This document shows positions 1 to 4,254 of a DNA stretch of 7,085 bases, piece by piece. Made by a program: the position numbers and the translations under genes. How positions within the stretch are numbered: position 1 is the first letter of the stretch; the number at the start of each line of letters is the position of its first letter. The notes below the pieces were generated by a model, which made no database searches, was not told where the DNA came from, and was given only the letters and a program-made list of their open reading frames with translations. This stretch comes from Candidatus Falkowiibacteriota bacterium (GTDB lineage Bacteria > Patescibacteriota > Patescibacteriia > Patescibacteriales > UBA12465), in contig JAPLVX010000059.1 in the NCBI GenBank assembly GCA_026396945.1, forward strand, positions 7,676-14,760, written 5' to 3'.

Positions 1-10
1 AAAAAGGCCT

Positions 11-112
11 ATTAGAGCCGGTCGTCTATTAAAAAATAAAAAACATGGGTAACTGTTTATAGTCTAACAATATATAAAAAGGGATAAAAAGTCAAATTAA
101 AGCGGCTCTAAT
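11..112. repeat. 10-bp inverted repeat just past mutM
   Basis: Arms ATTAGAGCCG (11-20) and CGGCTCTAAT (103-112) are perfect reverse complements about 82 bases apart; the right arm touches the mutM stop codon. In a minus-strand transcript the arms could close a long loop followed by AGGCCTTTTT at the window edge, like a terminator with an outsized loop. A smaller alternative hairpin (97-111, six pairs including one G-U) could form with the right arm alone. No open reading frame of note lies between the arms. The function is unknown; chance is possible. Confidence 0.35.
67..95 (-). promoter_or_regulatory. weak promoter-like sequence downstream of mutM
   Basis: On the minus strand TTGACT (90-95) is followed after 17 bases by TATTGT (67-72), a 5/6 and 4/6 match to sigma-70 boxes. 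It would fire toward the left edge of the window, for a gene or RNA outside the view. The region is very AT-rich, so a chance match is quite possible. Confidence 0.25.
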
Positions 113-1017
113 CAAAGCTGGCAAACCGGGCAATAATGCGTGCCCCGGCCGGCTAGTTTGATCTTCTTGATGGGGTTGTGACAACGGGGACATTTCTCGC
201 CACCGCGGCCGTAAATTTTAAGCAACTTAAAAAAATTGCCTTGCCGGCCGGCGGAGTCAACATAATTATTAAAGGTCGTACCGCGATATTCGACGGCGCG
301 TTTGATGATCTTGGTAATAGCGAGCCAAAGGACTTTTAATTCCCCTGGTTTTAAACTATCGGCACGACGCTTAGGATTGATTCGCGCCGCAAACAATGAT
401 TCGTCCACATAAATATTTCCTAGACCGGCAATATTCTTTTGATTCAAGAGAGCGGCTTTAATATTAGTTTTTTTTCCTTTCAGGGCTTGGGAAAAATTAA
501 TTAAAGAGAATTCCTTAGTTAGTGGTTCAATCCCGTAACTATTTCTAACGATTCCCTCTAATTCTAATTCCGTTACTAACTTTAAATAACCAAACTTTCT
601 TAAATCATTAAAAAATAATTGGCTTGAATTTGTAAAAGTAAAAATTACCCGAGTATGTTTATTTGGTAAATCATTTAAGTTTTTTGAATCATCGGCGTCA
701 ACATTGCGTCCACCAGAGCGATAATTGCCCGAACTGTGACCGCCGACAATCAATTTATTTTTAACTTTATAAATTAACTGACCGGTCATCTTTAAATGGA
801 CTAACAAATATTTATTAGAGGGCTCGAGTCTAATAATCAAAAGTTTGGCCCGGCGCAAAACCTTACTAATTCTCTGGCCAATTAGATTTTTATAAAAAAC
901 AGCGGGCGCGAGAGCGACCGTTTTAACTGATAAAATCTTAAGGTCTTTAATTCTATGGCCAACTATTTTTACTTCTAGATCGCGGCGAATAGTTTCCACC
1001 TCTGGAAGTTCTGGCAT
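112..1017 (-). CDS. mutM: formamidopyrimidine-DNA glycosylase (Fpg/MutM)
   Basis: A bifunctional DNA glycosylase/AP lyase that removes 8-oxoguanine and formamidopyrimidines in base-excision repair. All family hallmarks are visible. The N-terminus MPELPEVET supplies the catalytic Pro2 and Glu3. Lys58 lies in the RRAKLL motif, and HLKMTGQ (74-80) carries the intercalating Met. DLRKFG (138-143) corresponds to the void-filling Arg/Phe loop. The H2TH region holds NIAGLGNIYVDE (195-206) with Asn201. A C-terminal zinc finger has Cys276, Cys279, Cys296 and Cys299, with the lesion-contacting Arg291 in GRGTHYC. At 301 residues it is about 30 longer than the usual 270. The excess is mainly a Gly/Ser/Asn/Asp-rich insertion at about 92-118, before the conserved LPNKHTRVIF strand. 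The ATG is fixed because Pro2 must follow the initiator. No clear Shine-Dalgarno is seen. It lies 34 bases after a 35-residue ORF and is probably transcribed with it. Confidence 0.97.
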   Translation of the reverse strand: MPELPEVETIRRDLEVKIVGHRIKDLKILSVKTVALAPAVFYKNLIGQRISKVLRRAKLLIIRLEPSNKYLLVHLKMTGQLIYKVKNKLIVGGHSSGNYRSGGRNVDADDSKNLNDLPNKHTRVIFTFTNSSQLFFNDLRKFGYLKLVTELELEGIVRNSYGIEPLTKEFSLINFSQALKGKKTNIKAALLNQKNIAGLGNIYVDESLFAARINPKRRADSLKPGELKVLWLAITKIIKRAVEYRGTTFNNYVDSAGRQGNFFKLLKIYGRGGEKCPRCHNPIKKIKLAGRGTHYCPVCQL

Positions 1018-1051
1018 ATTTATTTAATCAAGAATTCACTTAAAAAGACAA

Positions 1052-1159
1052 TTATTTAACAAAGACGAGACCGGCGATAATCAAACCTAGAACGACAAAT
1101 TCTACTAAAAAAATTCTTACAAAGCTAAGACCAAGTTTGTCGGGGTTAATTAGAGGCAT
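1052..1159 (-). CDS. putative 35-residue single-helix membrane micropeptide
   Basis: An ATG-to-TAA frame of 35 residues starting MPLINPDKLG. A short polar head is followed by an uninterrupted hydrophobic stretch at about residues 13-34 containing FVVLGLIIAGLVF, which should span the membrane. A promoter (TTGGTA-17-TACAAT, 1169-1197) would start transcription about three bases before this ATG, so it would be the first ORF of the mutM transcript and nearly leaderless. I do not recognise a family. Other readings are that it is a non-coding leader for mutM or a chance frame. The promoter position and the coherent hydrophobic profile favour a real gene; I infer no function beyond membrane insertion. 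Confidence 0.5.
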   Translation of the reverse strand: MPLINPDKLGLSFVRIFLVEFVVLGLIIAGLVFVK

Positions 1160-1168
1160 AATGCTTAA

Positions 1169-1197
1169 ATTGTATCATTATTTCCAAATAATACCAA
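1169..1197 (-). promoter_or_regulatory. sigma-70-type promoter for the micropeptide and mutM
   Basis: Minus-strand -35 TTGGTA (1192-1197, 4/6), 17-base spacer, -10 TACAAT (1169-1174, 5/6). The start is predicted near 1162, three bases before the ATG at 1159. The -35 is overlapped by a 13-base element (1195-1207, TAAACTTCGTTTG on the minus strand) that recurs with one change in the same register at the tRNA-Tyr promoter (1385-1397). Confidence 0.6.
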
Positions 1198-1214
1198 ACG
1201 AAGTTTAGTATTAT
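1188..1214 (-). terminator. 12-bp hairpin after tRNA-Tyr, overlapping the next -35
   Basis: Arms 1188-1199 and 1203-1214 enclose a three-base loop. As minus-strand RNA all twelve positions pair (one G-U), while the plus-strand RNA would have an A-C mismatch, so the structure fits the minus strand. It starts 29 bases after tRNA-Tyr and could end that transcript. The U-run after it is poor (UU then GG). It overlaps the -35 of the following promoter, so it could instead be a palindromic regulator site. Confidence 0.45.
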
Positions 1215-1242
1215 CTTCAAGATGTTTAACGTTGTAATAAAG

Positions 1243-1326
1243 TGGGCCGAGTTGGATTCGAACCAACGAAGGCGCAAGGCCAGCAGATTTACAGTCTGCC
1301 CCAGTTGACCGCTTTGGTATCGACCC
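1243..1326 (-). tRNA. tRNA-Tyr (anticodon GTA)
   Basis: An 84-base class II tRNA with a seven-pair acceptor stem GGGTCGA/TCGGCCC (one G-U), discriminator A, and anticodon stem GCAGA/TCTGC around loop CTGTAAA. Anticodon GTA sits at 1290-1292 and reads UAC/UAU. The T-arm is GTTGG-TTCGAAT-CCAAC. The long variable arm can form GGC/GCC, as expected for bacterial tyrosine tRNA. No CCA is encoded (the next bases after A73 are C, T, T), so a CCA-adding enzyme is needed. Confidence 0.97.
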
Positions 1327-1333
1327 TTATTCT

Positions 1334-1352
1334 AGCTTAATTTTATTAAGCT
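1334..1352 (-). other. leader hairpin at the 5' end of the tRNA-Tyr transcript
   Basis: A perfect 7-bp inverted repeat (AGCTTAA, 5-base loop, TTAAGCT). Its 5' edge falls on the predicted transcription start (about 1352), and it ends seven bases before the mature tRNA (1326). It may protect the precursor end or position RNase P. The role is inferred; the repeat itself is unambiguous. Confidence 0.5.
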
Positions 1353-1358
1353 GGTTTT

Positions 1359-1387
1359 ATAATAAAAAAAATATCAATAAATGTCAA
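1359..1387 (-). promoter_or_regulatory. sigma-70-type promoter for tRNA-Tyr
   Basis: Perfect -35 TTGACA (1382-1387), 17-base spacer containing a T-run, -10 TATTAT (1359-1364, 5/6). The predicted start near 1352 leaves a 26-base leader before the tRNA. The 13-base element at 1385-1397 overlaps the -35 and matches one at the next promoter (1195-1207). Farther upstream the minus strand carries TTGAAGTT twice at a 10-base interval (1411-1418 and 1421-1428). Confidence 0.8.
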
Positions 1388-1426
1388 ACGAAGCTTAAAC
1401 AAAAAATACTAACTTCAATGAACTTC

Positions 1427-1456
1427 AAACAAAAGAACCGCCACAATTACGGTTCT
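1427..1456 (-). terminator. intrinsic terminator after the pilin gene
   Basis: A perfect 7-bp stem AGAACCG/CGGTTCT (1434-1440 with 1450-1456), 9-base loop, followed on the minus strand by TTTTGTTT. It begins 50 bases after the pilin stop codon and separates that gene from the tRNA-Tyr promoter. Confidence 0.65.
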
Positions 1457-1506
1457 AATGAATTAACAATTGACCGGGATTATTTGGAATACATTTAATC
1501 ATGAGA

Positions 1507-1908
1507 TTAACCGGGATGGGCAATGCCCTTGATCACAAAATTAACCAGGGCGTAGGAACTAAAAATGATGACTAGTCCGATCGCCGCCCAGATTAGAATA
1601 TCTCGGCCCTTTTTAATCTTCTCCGGGCTGCCAGAAGAGGTCATCCAGGTTATTCCACCAAAAACGAACATAACTAAAGCCAAGGAGCCGACGATCCCCA
1701 GAACTACATCAATAATCTGTCCAATCAAAGCCTGCGGGCTATAAACCTTGATTGGATTGTCAATACAGGCCTGATTGGTACCGCAAGGGATAGGAGCGGA
1801 ATCGCCTGGACCGGCCGGGACGGTGGTCGAATCCCCTGGTGTTGCCAAAACTAAAAATGGCATTAAGAATAAACAAAAAAAGAGTAATGCTATTAAATAT
1901 TTTTTCAT
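1507..1908 (-). CDS. TrbC/VirB2-like pilin-family protein
   Basis: A 133-residue protein with a signal peptide and two helices. MKK plus a hydrophobic run ends near Leu21-Ala22, predicting a mature N-terminus around TPGDS. A short Pro/Gly/Ser region follows with PGDS twice (24-27 and 34-37) and two cysteines, Cys42 and Cys48, which could pair. Helix 1 spans about 61-86, ending FGGITWM. A polar loop, TSSGSPEKIKKGRD (90-103), leads to helix 2 (104-127). This layout matches the small major-pilin-like proteins of conjugative type IV secretion systems (TrbC/VirB2). Many CPR genomes carry stand-alone copies annotated as pilin. No other secretion genes are in view, so the assembly partner is unknown. 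It is a single-gene unit with its own extended -10 promoter and terminator. There is no strong Shine-Dalgarno; the start is set by the signal peptide. Leucine codons are mostly TTA near the start, unlike the cassette upstream. Confidence 0.8.
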   Translation of the reverse strand: MKKYLIALLFFCLFLMPFLVLATPGDSTTVPAGPGDSAPIPCGTNQACIDNPIKVYSPQALIGQIIDVVLGIVGSLALVMFVFGGITWMTSSGSPEKIKKGRDILIWAAIGLVIIFSSYALVNFVIKGIAHPG

Positions 1909-1943
1909 GTTTTTAAAATTATTCTTACTGATCGCTTGTTTAA

Positions 1944-1952
1944 ATTATAACA
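1944..1952 (-). promoter_or_regulatory. extended -10 promoter for the pilin gene
   Basis: The minus strand reads TG-T-TATAAT: a perfect -10 (1944-1949) with the TG extension (1951-1952). No good -35 is seen because the upstream U-run of the preceding terminator occupies that place. The start is predicted near 1937, giving a leader of about 29 bases to the ATG at 1908. Confidence 0.7.
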
Positions 1953-1961
1953 TATTTAAGA

Positions 1962-1995
1962 AAATAAAAAAGAGGTCTGACAATTGCCAGACCTC
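1962..1995 (-). terminator. strong intrinsic terminator closing the two-gene cassette
   Basis: A perfect 8-bp stem GAGGTCTG/CAGACCTC (1972-1979 with 1988-1995). The stem extends to ten pairs in minus-strand RNA (one G-U), leaving an AAUU loop, and TTTTTTATTTT follows. It begins 30 bases after the stop codon of the 394-residue gene. Confidence 0.92.
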
Positions 1996-2025
1996 CGATG
2001 GACTAAACCTCTATTATTTATATTT

Positions 2026-3210
2026 TTAGCTCATCACTTTAAGAACGATCGGTTCGTCGCCCAGCTGGCTGATGTTTAACCAACCGAGAGCCGGCCAATT
2101 ACCACTGTCCCAGGAATTAACCGGGGCATGATCTTTGTAAAAGACCGTAAACTGTGCCTTAGGGCTACGAAAACCATAATGGTTACCACATTGAATCTCA
2201 ACGATTCTGCTTTCACCTTTTTTTAAATTAAAGGTGTAGGTGCCGGGGCCCAAAGCGCTGGTAGGGTTTTGCTTATAGCCAGGGTCGTTGCTCTGTTCGC
2301 TGCTCTTTTCGGCTAGCTTATTCATCGTTCCAATTTCGAGTAAATTAGATTCGATCCAATAAGTGCGGCCATGAACGAATGAACCATCAGAGTCCGCTAA
2401 ACGTACTTCGGCGAATCCTTGACCTTGGAAAAATTTGATTTTGCTCTTCTGATTACACAGCAGAACAATTGAACCTTTATTAAGATTCACGTTAACTTTT
2501 CCTAAGTCGGAAATCGAATCATTTTGATTCATTTGGGCGATGTACAGAACGGAAGTATTCCTCTTAAGTTTGCCGAAAGTGCCGGCGGCGTAAGTTTCGT
2601 TTCCGAAACTGAAACGGTCAGCCTTGGTTACCACTGCTTTATGAACCGAACCGGTAAATCTGGTTGCCGACCGGAAACCATCAGGATCGATATATTTCCA
2701 GCCAGCAGCCAGAAATAGAATGATAGTTAGAGGTATAACCAGTTTATTAAGAGCGTCCCATTTAGATGAGGCTCCTGCTAGAACGCCGGCGGCGAGAAGA
2801 ATGACCATCATGACCATGGGATCAGACGATATTTCAGGGAATAAAACTCCTAAAAAACCGACGAAACAAAGCCAGGCGGTAAAAGCTCTGAGCTTCCTTG
2901 GAAATACTGCGGAGTTTGCCCCGAAAATCCTTAGGATTAATCCCAGCGGTAACCAAGTTAACATTAACAAGGCGATTGACAGCAGAAAGGCTATGCCTTT
3001 AAACGTTGAACTGGGAACAAATAAAGCAACCAGAATTAATATTGAAGCCACAGTCAACGTGACAAAGGCAACGATAGCGTAAATTCTGGTTACGCCGATA
3101 ATAATCGTCCAGAGATCAGTGATCTGATCAATAACGAAATTCCTGAATGCCGGCCAAAAGATAAACATCAGAATGACGGCAACAATAACAAACCATATAA
3201 GTGCAGGCAT
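2026..3210 (-). CDS. polytopic membrane protein with beta-rich C-terminal domain, unknown family
   Basis: A 394-residue protein I do not recognise. The N-terminal half is strongly hydrophobic, with about six likely membrane segments (near 3-22, 43-66, 71-95, 108-125, 131-147 and 155-170) and no cleavable signal peptide. From about 180 onward it is soluble: alternating short hydrophobic strands, Gly/Asn/Asp turns and aromatic pairs such as YWIES (284-288) and FYKDH (357-361), suggesting a beta-sandwich or SH3-like domain. A low-complexity linker (about 300-320) divides this region. Cysteines sit at 115, 252 and 341. With an even number of helices the C-terminal domain would be on the same side as the short N-terminus. 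It follows the 235-residue gene by 48 bases with no terminator between them, so the two look like one operon. Base composition is GC-richer than the flanking genes, and AGG arginine codons occur (Arg23, 94, 105, 217), suggesting a different history. The upstream AGAAAAAG is at best a weak ribosome site. Confidence 0.85.
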   Translation of the reverse strand: MPALIWFVIVAVILMFIFWPAFRNFVIDQITDLWTIIIGVTRIYAIVAFVTLTVASILILVALFVPSSTFKGIAFLLSIALLMLTWLPLGLILRIFGANSAVFPRKLRAFTAWLCFVGFLGVLFPEISSDPMVMMVILLAAGVLAGASSKWDALNKLVIPLTIILFLAAGWKYIDPDGFRSATRFTGSVHKAVVTKADRFSFGNETYAAGTFGKLKRNTSVLYIAQMNQNDSISDLGKVNVNLNKGSIVLLCNQKSKIKFFQGQGFAEVRLADSDGSFVHGRTYWIESNLLEIGTMNKLAEKSSEQSNDPGYKQNPTSALGPGTYTFNLKKGESRIVEIQCGNHYGFRSPKAQFTVFYKDHAPVNSWDSGNWPALGWLNISQLGDEPIVLKVMS

Positions 3211-3258
3211 GACTTTTTCTTTTTTAGGGTTTAAAAACTTTGTTTACTTTTAATTCTG

Positions 3259-3966
3259 TTACTTTCTGAACCAATTAGCCAAACGATTAATAGGCGTTTC
3301 CTTGGCCATAACGTTTTCCATGTCGGATTTAAAATCCTTAAGATTTCCGCCAGCAGTTTTCAATGTGTCTTCGGCGAATTTCTTCAGATTTTTTTCGAAT
3401 TCAGTCGGAACCCGGGGTTTTTTCAGGGGAACCAGAGATTCAACCATCATCAGGAATTCTTCCTTTGTTAGTTTTGACCAACCGGTAAGAATTTCTTTGC
3501 CCTCTTTTAAGGGGAGCAACAGATTACTGAATCTTCGGCGCTGATCTTCGTCACTGATTTCAGCCAGGAGTTTGAAAAAGTTTTTCCTGTCGTTATCATC
3601 CAGCATGGACGCAATAACAATAACTTTCTCCATCGGAATACCGGCGGAAGATGTTCCATCTTGACCCGTACTGAGCCCATCTTTACCGAATCTCTCCTTA
3701 AGTGCCTTGGAAACTTCAGCACTTAGTTCACTCAAGATATCATCGACGATATCCTTATTGTCGGTAAACCTCAATACCATGAAAGTTAAAGCGGGAGATA
3801 TTTTTTCCCAATACTCATGATATTTTTCCATAATCTGGTCTATCGTTGACCCTTTGGGCACAAGTCCCATAATGAACTTTACGCCCATGGGAACAAGAAT
3901 TGGAAAAGCTACCTTGGTGATGTCACTAATAATACTGGGGCTTCCTTTCGGATTTTTTGTCTTCAT
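3259..3966 (-). CDS. helical protein of unknown function, cassette partner
   Basis: A 235-residue protein of no family I recognise. A basic N-terminus (MKTKNPKGS) precedes one hydrophobic segment at about 19-36 that contains Lys30, so it may be a membrane anchor or an amphipathic helix. The rest is charged and predicted helical: about 41-95, a Gly/Ser/Asp-rich linker (94-111), a second block at 112-180 with DDNDRKNFFKLLAEISDEDQ (123-142), and a Lys-rich C-terminus ending NWFRK. There are no cysteines and no catalytic signature that I can see. It is the first full gene after a perfect consensus promoter, and the membrane protein 48 bases downstream is the probable partner. It uses AGG for Arg66 and Arg127, as its partner does and mutM does not. 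An adaptor or cytosolic domain for the membrane partner is possible, but that is only an inference from context. Confidence 0.82.
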   Translation of the reverse strand: MKTKNPKGSPSIISDITKVAFPILVPMGVKFIMGLVPKGSTIDQIMEKYHEYWEKISPALTFMVLRFTDNKDIVDDILSELSAEVSKALKERFGKDGLSTGQDGTSSAGIPMEKVIVIASMLDDNDRKNFFKLLAEISDEDQRRRFSNLLLPLKEGKEILTGWSKLTKEEFLMMVESLVPLKKPRVPTEFEKNLKKFAEDTLKTAGGNLKDFKSDMENVMAKETPINRLANWFRK

Positions 3967-3993
3967 GATTTCTGTTTTTATGTTTATTTTTAA

Positions 3994-4041
3994 TTATTTT
4001 CTTGTCAAAGAGCAGTTTTTGCCATAGCATCCACTACTCAT
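3994..4041 (-). CDS. possible 15-residue leader peptide ahead of the cassette
   Basis: An ATG-to-TAA frame encoding MSSGCYGKNCSLTRK, with two cysteines. Its ATG lies about five bases after the start predicted from the 4053-4081 promoter, and its stop is 27 bases before the ATG of the 235-residue gene. Position alone suggests a leader ORF that could tune downstream translation. A frame of this length can arise by chance, and no attenuator hairpin is evident. Confidence 0.3.
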   Translation of the reverse strand: MSSGCYGKNCSLTRK

Positions 4042-4074
4042 TTAATAGCTAAATTATAGCATATTTTATTAAAT
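4040..4074. repeat. 8-bp inverted repeat around the cassette -10 box
   Basis: ATTTAATA (4040-4047) and TATTAAAT (4067-4074) are perfect reverse complements 19 bases apart, flanking the -10 and covering the predicted start. This would suit an operator for a dimeric repressor. The arms are pure A/T in an AT-rich spacer, so chance is a serious alternative. Confidence 0.3.
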
Positions 4075-4081
4075 ATGTCAA
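4053..4081 (-). promoter_or_regulatory. perfect consensus sigma-70 promoter for the cassette
   Basis: Minus-strand TTGACA (4076-4081), exactly 17 bases, TATAAT (4053-4058): 12 of 12 consensus bases at optimal spacing. The start is predicted near 4046, leaving about 80 bases before the 235-residue gene at 3966. The AT-rich spacer should melt easily. Constitutively strong transcription is expected unless repressed. Confidence 0.88.
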
Positions 4082-4088
4082 TAAGTAC

Positions 4089-4111
4089 AAAAAATACCGA
4101 TATAAAACCGG
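4089..4111 (-). terminator. weak terminator after tRNA-Thr
   Basis: In minus-strand RNA, CCGGU (4107-4111) pairs with AUCGG (4097-4101) around a UUUAU loop (one G-U), followed by UAUUUUUU (4089-4096). It sits 19 bases after the tRNA 3' end and directly before the cassette -35. The short stem makes it a modest terminator. Confidence 0.5.
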
Positions 4112-4130
4112 CAATTTTAGCTAAAAAATG

Positions 4131-4203
4131 AGCCGTTGCGCGGGCTTGAACCGCGGACCTTCTCCTTACCATGGAGATGCTCTACCAACTGAGCTACAAC
4201 GGC
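4131..4203 (-). tRNA. tRNA-Thr (anticodon GGT)
   Basis: A 73-base tRNA with acceptor stem GCCGTTG/CAACGGC, D-arm GCTC-AGTTGGTA-GAGC, and anticodon stem TCTCC/GGAGA around loop ATGGTAA. Anticodon GGT lies at 4168-4170 and reads ACC/ACU. The T-arm is CGCGG-TTCAAGC-CCGCG. The discriminator is T rather than the A of E. coli tRNA-Thr, and no CCA is encoded. No convincing promoter is seen in the 51 bases after the TPR gene, so it may be processed from that operon's transcript. Confidence 0.97.
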
Positions 4204-4254
4204 AATAATCTATATTTAAATATAAAAAAACCTAAATATCCAATCTATAAATCT

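Noticed and set aside
1470..1517. Direct repeat TTGACCGGGAT / TTAACCGGGAT near the pilin stop
   Set aside because: It matches 10 of 11 bases; one copy is simply the last codons of the gene. It is too short to support an attachment site.
1775..2029. Plus-strand 84-codon open frame
   Set aside because: It runs antisense through the pilin signal-peptide region, its promoter and the upstream terminator; the tail is translated A/T-rich spacer.
2720..3082. Plus-strand 120-codon open frame
   Set aside because: It lies wholly antisense to the membrane protein gene, has the composition of a shadow frame and shows no domain or promoter.
3507..3722. Minus-strand 71-codon frame inside the 235-residue gene
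   Set aside because: An overlapping alternative frame, with a Cys/Trp/Arg-rich shadow composition and no own signals.
4211..4224. Palindrome TATATTTAAATATA before tRNA-Thr
   Set aside because: Only A/T in an A/T-rich spacer. Its T-run lies on the wrong side for a minus-strand terminator.
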